Positions 54,850-64,000 of a stretch of DNA of 64,000 nt are shown here, piece by piece. This DNA is from Phlebotomus papatasi (taxonomy: Eukaryota > Arthropoda > Insecta > Diptera > Psychodidae): the NCBI RefSeq assembly GCF_024763615.1, contig NC_077223.1, forward strand, positions 75,454,627 through 75,518,626, in the 5' to 3' direction. A program made the translations under genes and the position numbers. The notes under the pieces were generated by a model. The model did not search any database, was not told where the DNA came from, and saw nothing but the letters and a program-made list of their open reading frames with translations. Within the stretch, counting starts at the first letter, position 1; the number at the start of each line of letters is the position of its first letter.

Positions 54850-57662
54850 GGAAACCTCGAATTTTACATTTCGTATTTTACATCTTCGTATTGCACATTT
54901 CGTATTGCGAAAACTTCGTATTTCAGCACATTTCGTATTTTATCATTTCGTATTTCACATTTCGTCTTTCATACATTTTGTACATAAATTGAACAATTCG
55001 TCTGCCATACATTTCATACAAGCATATCAACCAATAAAATAATAGAATTGTAGTTTTATAAGGTCAAGGGCGCTATGCGCCTCGGGTCTAAGTTTGAAGT
55101 CGAACATCATGCTTTTTAATTATACATTTATTTAAAATTTTTATGAAAATTTCCAACTGTTTCAGCAAATATTTCAAATTTTACCACCAAGTCTGAGAAA
55201 TATTGATAAATGTTTACAATATGCTCTTAAAACCCATTTGAGCCTTTTATTCATAACTTTATCAAGACATTAGATGGAGATTTTATAAAATATATATCTT
55301 GTGTAGCCGGGCTTTTGCCCTGAAAGATTCCTTATGGAGACCAAAGCTTTTCGCGGCCAATTGCCCAGCACCGCCCAGGCTCTGTGCCTCCATCCGATCT
55401 CTTCCAGGCCATGTTACCGACTGACTGACAGTTATCTCTTGTCTTATCTCCTGTTATCCTGTTAACCAAGGCCAAGCTCACAGACGACGAGCAACCGAAC
55501 CAGTAAAAGGCCTCGCTTGGAGCGGGAGGCGGGAAATATGAAGTTGCTGCGAACAGGGAAGGGATAGCCGAGCCATTGCCGCTCTGTATTATTATTATTG
55601 GATATGTGATAGAGGTAGTCCAAGTGAACATTTCGTCCTTTGACACCGTGCATTTTGATTTCGTTAAAACTATTAAAAATTGACTAGATTTCGAGCAAAA
55701 ATCACTGATGACTAATTGGACATGAATCACAGAACCAAGTTTTACCAATTTCGAAGCCCCATTTAATAACTTAGGCCCCATTTTCGAAGCAAAATATCGG
55801 AGTCCATTTGACATTTCAAAATTTAGGTTATGTTTCGTTCTTTTAGCGATTTTAATCATTTCTTGGACTGTTTTCACTAGTTTTTCATCACTATATGTTA
55901 AAAAATTACTTGTTTTAAGGAATTTGTGTGGTAGTTCCTTCGACACCTAAAGCTTAAAATCTCCCGCTTGTGGCATTCTTCCCTTTTGTGATGTTATCAT
56001 CGCCGGCTAGCGCCGCTTGCTCGGTTCGATCCTCGCTCACCCTCAGTGTTAGTCGATCAGAAGACAGCGAGAGAAGAAGACATTCTCTCCAAAAGTTCGA
56101 GAAAGGAGTTCTCTTACTGCCCATTCAGTCAGATTAATTTCGGGAACAAGCGAGGAGGGGTTGCGAGCAAGCGAGAGGAAGCCCCAGTTCTGCCTATAGG
56201 GCGGGCAAAAGTGGATTTTACCTCCACATTTGAATGTTATTTTTTCACAAAAACTTAAGAAATTATCGAAAAACTAAGAAAATGTGGGAGCATTTCGCAT
56301 GCAAACAACTGAGCATTCTCAAAGTCGCACACTAACGCAGCTATCATCAGCAGGCTGTCATACACTCTCACTTCCCTATCCTTATTCAGAGCGGCAATGG
56401 CCGAGCTCAATTTCGCTATCAGGAGGAAAGTTTCTCTAATACTTAAAAATTTCTATTTTTTATCACATAAAACTGCAGCCTATTTATATATTACGTTTTT
56501 TTTGCCAAACATTTTTTTTTAATGAAATCCGTGCAAGAAAAAGTATGCGGCTGTCGGAAATTGCATTAAAGTAGTCGTAAACGACTATTCGAACCGATCT
56601 ATAATTAAATTTTTGCGCGGAATTTCTCAAAATTTTCAGTTTTCACTATCTTAGCAATAAAATTTTTCTATATAAAGTAAAATTTACGAATTTTATTTTC
56701 TTTCAACTTAGTCGTATTCCGCATTCAGATATAAAAAAAACCAAAGGCACGGAAACAAAAATATAGAAAAACAAAACGAAAGAAATAAAAAGAATATAAA
56801 ATTAAAAAAAAATAAAAACGACACGTCTGACACAGGGTAAGGGGACCCAGCATTGAGCCATTAATTAACGCCCTGGTTTAGGAACTATTTTAGCCCTCAT
56901 CGGCAAGGTCTGAGCGGGTAGATCCGAATTAAGGGCAATGGCTCGGCTATCCCTTCCCTGTTCGCAGCAACTTCATATTTCCCGCCTCCCGCTCCAAGCG
57001 AGGCCTTTTACTGGTTCGGTTGCTCGTCGTCTGTGAGCTTGGCCTTGGTCTTGAGATAAGACAAGAGATAACTGTCAGTCAGTCGGTAACATGGCCTGGA
57101 AGAGATCGGATGGAGGCACAGAGCCTGGGCGGTGCTGGGCAATTGGCCGCTTAAAGCTTTGGTCTCCATAAGGCATCTTTCAGGGCAAAAGCCCGGCTAC
57201 ACAAGATATATCTACAAAAAAAACTTAAGGAATTATTATAAAATCCATTTTAATGGTCACGTTTCCCTTTTATAAAATCTTCATCTAATGTCTTGATAAA
57301 GTTATGAATAAAAGGCTCAAATGGGTTTTAAGAGCATATTGTAAACATTTACCAATATTTCTCAGACTTGGTGGTAAAGTTTGAAATATTTGCTGAAACA
57401 GTTGGAAATTTTCATAAAAATTTTAAATAAATGAATAATTAAAAAGCATGATATTCGACTTCAATTCTATTATTTTATTGGTTGATATGCTTGTATGAAA
57501 TGTATGGCAGACGAATTGTTCAATTTTTGTACAAAATGTATGAAAGACGAAATGTGAAATACGAAATGATAAAATACGAAATGTGCTGAAATACGAAGTT
57601 TCCGCAATACGAAATGTGCAATACGAAGATGTAAAATACGAAATGTAAAATACGAGGTTTCC
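54850..57662. mobile_element. Large fold-back element with arms of about 740 bp
   Basis: The left arm (54850-55590) and right arm (56930-57662) are reverse complements with modest differences. The outer 200 bp are made of repeated TTTCGTATTTTACA-like words. The inner arm is less AT-rich (for example GAGCGGGAGGCGGGAAATAT). The 1.3-kb centre includes a third small inverse copy of the arm tip at 56386-56406 (GAGCGGCAATGGCCGAGCTC). It also holds a 49-bp piece (55603-55651) shared with the 465-bp tandem units at 14890. The one sizeable ORF (55332-55946, minus, 204 codons) has no family I recognise and starts outside the arm. Confidence 0.85.
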
Positions 57663-57799
57663 GCGAACCTTTCGAACTTTAAAGTTGAGACAATGATTTT
57701 GAAACTTAACTGAGAAACAATTCCCATTGAACACCCTAAAATTGAAGAAACCACCACAAATCGCGAATTATTTCACTTGGAGACCCTATTTTGGCGTAT
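57663..57799. other. Spacer between two repeats
   Basis: Short unassigned sequence that does not continue the broken LTR. Confidence 0.6.
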
Positions 57800-59657
57800 T
57801 ATTTTATTAGGTGAGATTCTTAACAATCTCACCTACTATAATCCTAACAAAATTTCATGTCCTCCGATCGCGCTCAAACTTGGCCAAAATGTGTTTCGCC
57901 ACTTCCTGATCACGAATATATGGGGGGCTAAGTTACGTTCCCGGCCGGCCGGCCGGCCGTCCGGCCGGCCGGCCGTCCGGCCGCTCTTTGGAGCTTAATA
58001 GCTCCTAAACTAAAAGAGATATCGACTTGCGGTTTTCGGCAAAGGTTAAATATCGTATGAAAATTGCAACATGGTGCATTGACCCCCCACCCCCCACCCC
58101 TCCTTCCGCCATTTTGAAGACCCCCCTTTTTTTGTTTTCTCAATAGCTCCGGCCCTATGGCATCGAGCGGGCTCAAATTTTAGTATGTTATAGCTGGGCC
58201 TTAGAGCTTTCCATCAATACCAAACTTAAGGTCCCCCGACCCCCCTGACCCGAGCTATAAGGGTCCAAAAAAATTTTCTTAAAATGGCCATAACTCCGGT
58301 TCTAATTGTCAGAATTTAAAAAATGAGGTCTTTTTGGAAAGCTCTCGTGAAATGCCACTTCCTCTTCTAACATCGCAAGTTCATAAAACCACCGCTAGGG
58401 GCGCTATTATTAAAAAGAAAATTTTTAAATCTTAAAAGTTAAATAACTCAAAAATTCCTTATGCAATCAGGCTGAAATTTTAGTATGTTGTAGCCGTTGA
58501 TTATACCTATCAAACAAAAAAAACCTTAAGTCGATCCATAACCCTTGACCCGAGCTATAAGGGGTCAAAGTTCGAACATTGACCGGCCTCTATCTCCGGT
58601 TCTAATTAACATATCGACATAAATTTTACCTTTTTGGTTTCGTCTCGATGAGCACTTTCAGATGGAAGTTCAAAAAGTCACTACAGGTGGCGCTGTGATA
58701 GCGTCAAAATTCATCGAAATTCAAAGTCACTTTTCTCAAAAACGGCATTGTGCAAGTTAATGAAATTTTAGTATGTTGTAGTCCAGTCTAGGACGTTTCC
58801 AAAATGGTGCGTATGTGCGCTGTGGTTTCAATAGAACCGGCGATATGAGGGGTCAAAGTTCACAAAATTTAAAAAATCATATCTCCGGTTCTATGTGACC
58901 GATTTTGATGAATGAGGGCTTAAACGAAAGATCTCACTAAATACTACAACTTTCTAGAACATTTGAACTTCGTGGGACCAACACCAGGGGCGCCACAGTC
59001 GAAAAACCAATTTCAATATCACATAACCTCAATTATCTCGACTGCCGCTAAACCGATTTTGATGATTACTTCGACATAATTGTAGAGCACATTTGTCTCT
59101 ACATTTCGTCCATACATCATTTTCCACTCAGACTAAGCTATCACTCAGATTTTGCCGTTTAAGTGTGAAAAAATTGATTTTTCCCATAATAACGCTTTGA
59201 AATCACTCAGATGCCAATTTGACTGCCTCTACTCCACCAAGACACTTAAAATAGGGTTTTAAATGGAAAGTCCCACAAAAGACAACAATTCTTTGATATA
59301 GTTGAAGTTCAACAAATGACTACTTGGGGAACTCTGGATGAAAAAACGAGTTAAGAAACAAAAAACCTCGATTATCTTGGCTTCTGAGTAATCGATGAGA
59401 TCATGTTCTATGGGAAAATTATAGAGAACATTCTGGTCTACATTTCACCCATATATCACTTTTCTGTCAGTTCATCCAAATCCTTGATATTTTGGTTTAA
59501 ATACAAAATTTGTATAATTTCACGAATTTTATTCAAGATAACTGAATGGCGTCTCCCAACTTCAGCTCTAAATCGAATTTGCATGCACTCCGAGTTAGCT
59601 CACGTTAAGAATCTCACCTACATAAGCCGGTTAGGATTATCTGTCCCTTTTATTACT
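57800..59657 (+). repeat. Long interspersed repeat, fullest copy
   Basis: Begins near AGGTGAGATTCTTAAC, whose inverse GTTAAGAATCTCACC occurs near the right end (59603); ATAATCCTAAC near the left also has its inverse GTTAGGATTAT near the right. A GC block at 57940-57982 is made of CCGGCCGG and GTCCGG words. From 58240 onward it consists of four degenerate units of about 290-340 bp with boxes at about 58393 (CTAGGGGCGCT), 58684 (AGGTGGCGCTG), 58986 (AGGGGCGCCAC) and 59330 (GGGGAACTCTGG). No ORF is conserved between copies. Confidence 0.85.
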
Positions 59658-61198
59658 ATTTCCCGTTTTTTTTTATTCTGCCACAGTCTCTCCTATGCCT
59701 TCCTTGAAACAACACAAAATATAAGGAAATTTTACTTAACCGAAATGTGAAGATTTGAAAATTAAAACTACTTTCGATGATGGTAGTTGCCAAAAAATAA
59801 CTCCATAATGCTTAAAATAACCCCAAAATACCCTCAAATTTTACAGTACGTACACATTGCAATTTTATTTATAAAAAAAAAAGTTGAGCGATTTTTTCCT
59901 GAGTGTACTTCAAGAAAATTTGCCATTCACCCGCAATTGAGATGTTTACCAATATTTTAGTCTCATTCATGGTCTGTAATCTCAAGTATTGGATATTTGT
60001 CTTAAGTGCACTCATTAGACTTTCAAATGCTTATTTTTGCTCACTTCTTTCTCACCCAAGAAAGAGAAATTCACAAAAACCTCAGACGATTTTTTTTATT
60101 TAAAAAAAAATACCATAAAAATGCTACGAAGATTGAGATGGTGGTAAAAAAAGAGCCACCAGAAGCCAATTATAAATTTATTTAAATTCACCCTTTCACT
60201 CCTGCAACTTTCGCGTTTATTGGATTTGTTGACACAAAAAGGCATTAGCGAGAAAAACATAAGATTTCAGACACATAGCCTCGTTTTCAACTGTTTAATG
60301 ATTGATAATTCCTGGATAGTTGTGGCAATTTCTTTGTATAATAGCAAATTAATATTTTTCCACTGCACTTTCACGCGACAGGTAATAAATTAACCTAATT
60401 TTTCGTGACAGAGAAAAGTATCATTTTTCTTATATTCTTCCTCGAGAAATGAATTATGCAAAAATTTAAAACAAATTTATCAATTTGCATTTGTCTACCC
60501 AAAAAAAAACCATCCAGTTGGAAAATTTAAAATTTTTCTACACGTATGATGTAAGAAATTGAAGAAATTACGTAAAAAAGAATAAATTTTAATGAAATAA
60601 TTTTATTTATAGAAGCAGGAAAACATGTGGTGAATATCTCTGAAATGTTCCATCACTTTTGAATAAATAAGACATTTTTATACAACAAAATGTCTCACTA
60701 GGACAGTATCAAAAATACTCAGAAAGCAGTTCAACCCAATACCATAAGGTTAAAACCTTCGAGACACAGTGTATAGTTGAGAGTTTATTTATACTTTCAA
60801 CAAATTAATTTATAAAAAAAAATATCATCTCAATGACGTAAATGGTGAGAGATTCACTTTTACTAGACTCTTCTCTTGAGATACGTATTTATCAAGTTTT
60901 TCAATGTTTGTCGACTTTATCGGGAGAACAAGAGAGGCAATGATGAGAAAGTAATGAAAATCATTGTGTTTACTCCTTGAAAGTGCTTTAAATATCTACA
61001 GACTTTAGAGCAAATCATCATTGCTAATCGAAGAAATTTTCAATGACTTGCATTTGATACTAAAAACAGTTATATGTCCCTATGTAAAATCTCATATCAA
61101 TAAATGAATATTGTTCATGTATAACGTTATAGAGCTCTTACATTGAGAAATATTTTTGAATATTTATAAGAATATTTTGCAATGAAAATAAGTTTTTA
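59658..61198. other. No gene recognised
   Basis: AT-rich; ORF 59903-60103 lacks motifs. No sign of the missing last cyclase exon. Confidence 0.45.
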
Positions 61199-61443
61199 GC
61201 TGCTGGAACTCCACGAGAGAGCATAGTGGCTGCAATCCATTTTCTTTTCAATTTCTCACCAACACCATCCTGATTTTCAAACGGTAAGAGATATTGACTT
61301 CTGGTTTTTAGTGATCCCCCAATTAGTCAACATTCTCTAGCGAACTAATTTTGCACAAAATACCCCCCACGCCTTCCATCCAAACTCTTTCAATAATTTT
61401 CAGATATGTTTTGTAGTTAGTCCAGCGGAACATTTTATTCATT

Positions 61444-61685
61444 CACTGAGAAAAAAATGGGGGTGCGATTAACTTTAACACTTTTCAGGTGTAAAAATAT
61501 CTCAACATTTATTAGTGTTAATTTTACACCTTTTTAAGGGTGAAATTAACATGAAAAAGGGTAAGTTTCACCACTAATACACCTAAAAAGCATAATATTT
61601 ACACCGATTTCGGATTAATACTGCAGGATAAAATAAACATTTCCGGAATGTTATTTTAACTTTTTCGGATTTCTCTCAGTCAGTG
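61444..61685 (+). repeat. CACTGAG MITE, copy 5, nested
   Basis: Same orientation as 20812-21066; ends CACTGAGAAAAAAATG and TTCTCTCAGTCAGTG. It interrupts the phrase that in the tandem units reads GAACATTTCGTCCTTAGACA. Confidence 0.85.
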
Positions 61686-61745
61686 TTGACACCTTTCACC
61701 GGTTAAATCGCCATATTGAATTAATCAAGGTTAAAGTTCAACCAA

Positions 61746-62418
61746 CTAAGAAAAAACCTAAAAAGTTAAAACAACTCTATGGCAGAGTTGAATTAACATA
61801 CGAATATCGATGTAACTGTTACTCTTTTTCGTTCTAAATTTTAGTAAATAGAGTTGAAACAACTCTTCGTGCGAGTTGAATTAATTCGTCGGATATCGAT
61901 GTAATTATTACTCTTTTTCGATGTAAAATTTCATCTCGACTGAAGTATATGCTTAAGTGTTTTCGTTTTTAGAATATACTTCAGTCAAGAAGATTTTCGT
62001 GTGGCAAAGTTAATAAAGAACATCAATTAGAAATATGCCTAACAGTGTTTCATGAAGACATGTGCGTGCATCATACGTGATCTTTCACTCGGAACATAGA
62101 AAACTTGAGGTCAAGAAAATAATTAATAAAGAAAATGATAAAATAAAAAAAAACATAAAATTGCAAAACATATTCACTTTGGGATTTAAAAGAGTTATTT
62201 TAACTCTAAAAGATTTTTTTTTATCTCTTGAAACGAGTTATTTACACTCTTTTGTCGTGTAAATTTTAGGAAAAATAGTTAAAACAACTCTTCCGAATAT
62301 TAAACCTAAATGGAAGTAAAATCTACTCTAAAATATAGTTAATTAAAAAATCACAACGAAAAAGAGTTAATTCAACATCGATTCGAGTAAGTTTTCCTCG
62401 ATTATTTTTCTGAGTGTA
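61746..62418. repeat. Related inverted-repeat element, nested
   Basis: Starts CTAAGAAAAAACCTAAAAAG and ends GATTATTTTTCTGAGTG. The body is a series of GAGTTGAATTAA, TTACTCTTTTTCG and AAACAACTCT words in both directions. The style resembles the CACTGAG family, but the sequence is different. A paired ATACTTCAGTC / GACTGAAGTAT hairpin lies at 61937-61990. Confidence 0.65.
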
Positions 62419-62550
62419 GAAATCCCTTGAAACTCAAAGATATTTTGAGAAAAGCGGTCTCCGGGGCGGACGGTAGAAGGTAAAAATTTTGAGGTGTGAA
62501 AAAATCAAGGGATTATACTACTCTTTCTGTGGAGTTCGAGTAGTAGTAAC

Positions 62551-64000
62551 CGACTAAAATATCCATATAAAATTGCCAGAATAAATTCCAAATTTTAACT
62601 AACTTCAAATAATTTCGAAATTAAGCAAATTTAAATAAATGAATTTTTATTATTAATATCGCTCTATAACAACTGGAACGAACTGATTATGTGGAGAATT
62701 CACTTTCAGTTAATAATAATAATAATAATAATATTTATTGTTTCATGCCCATAGTACACATAAGATACATCTAGGACTATACATAACTTTAGTTAATTGG
62801 TACTAAATCTTCAAATGTTTTGATTAGAATTAGTCCAAAATCGAAAATTGGGAGTTTGAAGTTTTCGACAGCGATATTTTAAAAATTAATTTTTCAGTTT
62901 TAGCGCTATTAGCGACAGTCGCACAAAATTATAATTTTCTGAAGATTCCAGTATTTTAAAAGGCTTTGAATTTGTAATATCCATAATCACATTTTAAGAA
63001 TTAGAACCAGAAGTAGGATGGAGGCATTACTTGTGGCCTTTGTCTTTATTAAAACCCATTCAGTCAATGTACCAGAAATACTTGAGATAGAATGTTCATA
63101 TTTTGGGATTAGTTTCCTACAGATTAGTAGATGAATTTTTTGAAAAGAAAAAAAATTTATCTCATATGGGGGCGCGGGGAGCCTCTGTCAAACACACGTC
63201 TTAACGGTCACTGAATTTAAATTCTGTGCATTAATTCATTACAAACTCTATTGCTTTAGATAGAGTGACTATCCAAGAACACCAATTGGCAACTAGAATT
63301 CAAATCAGGAAAGAGGAAAGAGGCCAATTTTAACAAATTCGACGGGATGTCGTATTTTCTGTCCACCATTTTGAGCAAAAATTTTGCATGACCTTCCGCG
63401 AAGCAAGAAAATAATAACAAAATGTATTTTCATCTCTGTCGGACTATTTTTCTCAAGTAATTGAATAACTAACGTTACTAAAAATCCATTCCCGACAGCA
63501 ATTCGGATAAAAATTGCCCAGAAATAAATCATCAAAAATCACTCAATTTGCGTATGATGTATAATACAATGGTAAGGAATGGGTTAAAGGCCTCCTCGCA
63601 AAAAACACTACAAAATCACAAAATGATTTCGAAAAACCCCAAAATTCAAAATATTTGATGTCTTATGATAACACATTACATTTTTTTTTTGGGTTTTTGA
63701 CATTTTCTGACAAAAATTGCGCTGAGACCATAAGTAAAAACAGACCACAAGTAATGTCACAACCCTATGGTTTTTCGAAAATTTATTTTAAACAAGACAA
63801 AATTTTGTTTACTAAAAACTTGTAATTTCATTCAAACTGGTCATTAATTAAAGCTCTTTATCTCGACTAAAAATTTACAAAATTAAGCTGAATACACAAA
63901 GTTATAATTCCATTTTAAATACTTAATTAGGAATTACAAAATTCTCAACCAAACCAACCACACAATTTCCTTCGCAAAAATTACTTAATTACCTCAAACA
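62551..64000. other. Right-end stretch, no gene recognised
   Basis: Includes a (TAA)n microsatellite at about 62711-62733. AT-rich with short ORFs (63305-63535 minus) lacking motifs. Confidence 0.45.

Larger units (their letters stand above)
61199..62550. repeat. Second CTGCTCGAACTCC-type element with two nested MITEs
   Basis: Left end GCTGCTGGAACTCCACGAGA, right end TTTCTGTGGAGTTCGAGTAG: the same inverted ends as 14816-16300. It contains one unit of the tandem-repeat sequence (CGGTAAGAGATATTGACTTC at 61282, then AGATATGTTTTGTAGTTAGT and AATCGCCATATTGAATTAAT). That unit is split by a CACTGAG MITE and followed by another inverted-repeat element. Confidence 0.75.

Noticed and set aside
54746..55042. 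98-codon plus ORF and its inverse at 57470-57757 encoding similar peptides
   Set aside because: The similarity comes from the inverted arms of the fold-back element and its TTTCGTATT words; no start context or domain supports a protein.
57928..58176. 82-codon minus ORF rich in Arg, Ala, Gly and Pro
   Set aside because: Translation of the CCGGCC-rich island of a non-coding repeat.

Overview
The window looks like nuclear DNA from an insect, most likely a fly (Diptera). It is very AT-rich, coding sequence is split into short exons with GT/AG introns, and most of the rest is transposon-derived. The two recognisable host genes, sestrin (Sesn) and an Ac76E-like adenylate cyclase, match insect family members in wording and layout. 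A nematoceran fly such as a sand fly is my guess, at low confidence. A run of 500 Ns (42254-42753) marks an assembly gap, so order across it is provisional.

Host genes. Sestrin lies on the minus strand. Four exons (26293-26129, 22226-21565, 18257-17963, 13253-13167) join in phase into about 402 residues ending at a natural stop; the N-terminal exon or exons were not found. One 1050-nt exon of a membrane adenylate cyclase lies on the plus strand (44117-45166). It carries the last membrane helices and almost the whole C2 catalytic domain; its earlier and later exons are not visible. The two genes point away from each other, so both 5' ends should lie between about 26.3 and 44.1 kb, unless a candidate 38-nt plus-strand exon at 3303-3340 belongs to the cyclase. 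In that case sestrin would be nested in its intron.

Mobile DNA. From 47516 to 54843 there is a Ty3/gypsy-type LTR retrotransposon on the minus strand with intact gag and pol frames, a candidate -1 frameshift overlap, a 3' LTR of about 470 bp, and only about 55 bp left of the 5' LTR. It sits in half of a small inverted-repeat element whose other half is missing, and it abuts a 2.8-kb fold-back element (54850-57662) with arms of about 740 bp. The rest is a dense collection of non-autonomous DNA transposons: fold-backs (9044-10876, 38469-39176), two hAT MITEs with exact 8-bp target duplications, a Harbinger-like MITE nested in another MITE, several families sharing a TAGGGTAA end, five copies of a CACTGAG MITE, Tc1 transposase wreckage in inverted halves (31950-32920), and a non-LTR retrotransposon tail (41149-41590).

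Three copies of a long AT-rich interspersed element without ORFs (1-1245, 13825-14812, 57800-59657) are themselves built of degenerate repeats of about 300 bp carrying a GGGGCGC-like box. A second family (14816-16300 and 61199-62550) has ends reading CTGCTCGAACTCC and, in one copy, three 465-bp tandem repeats. These two families are the least explained structures in the window.

I saw no convincing tRNA or rRNA gene, CRISPR array or bacterial feature.
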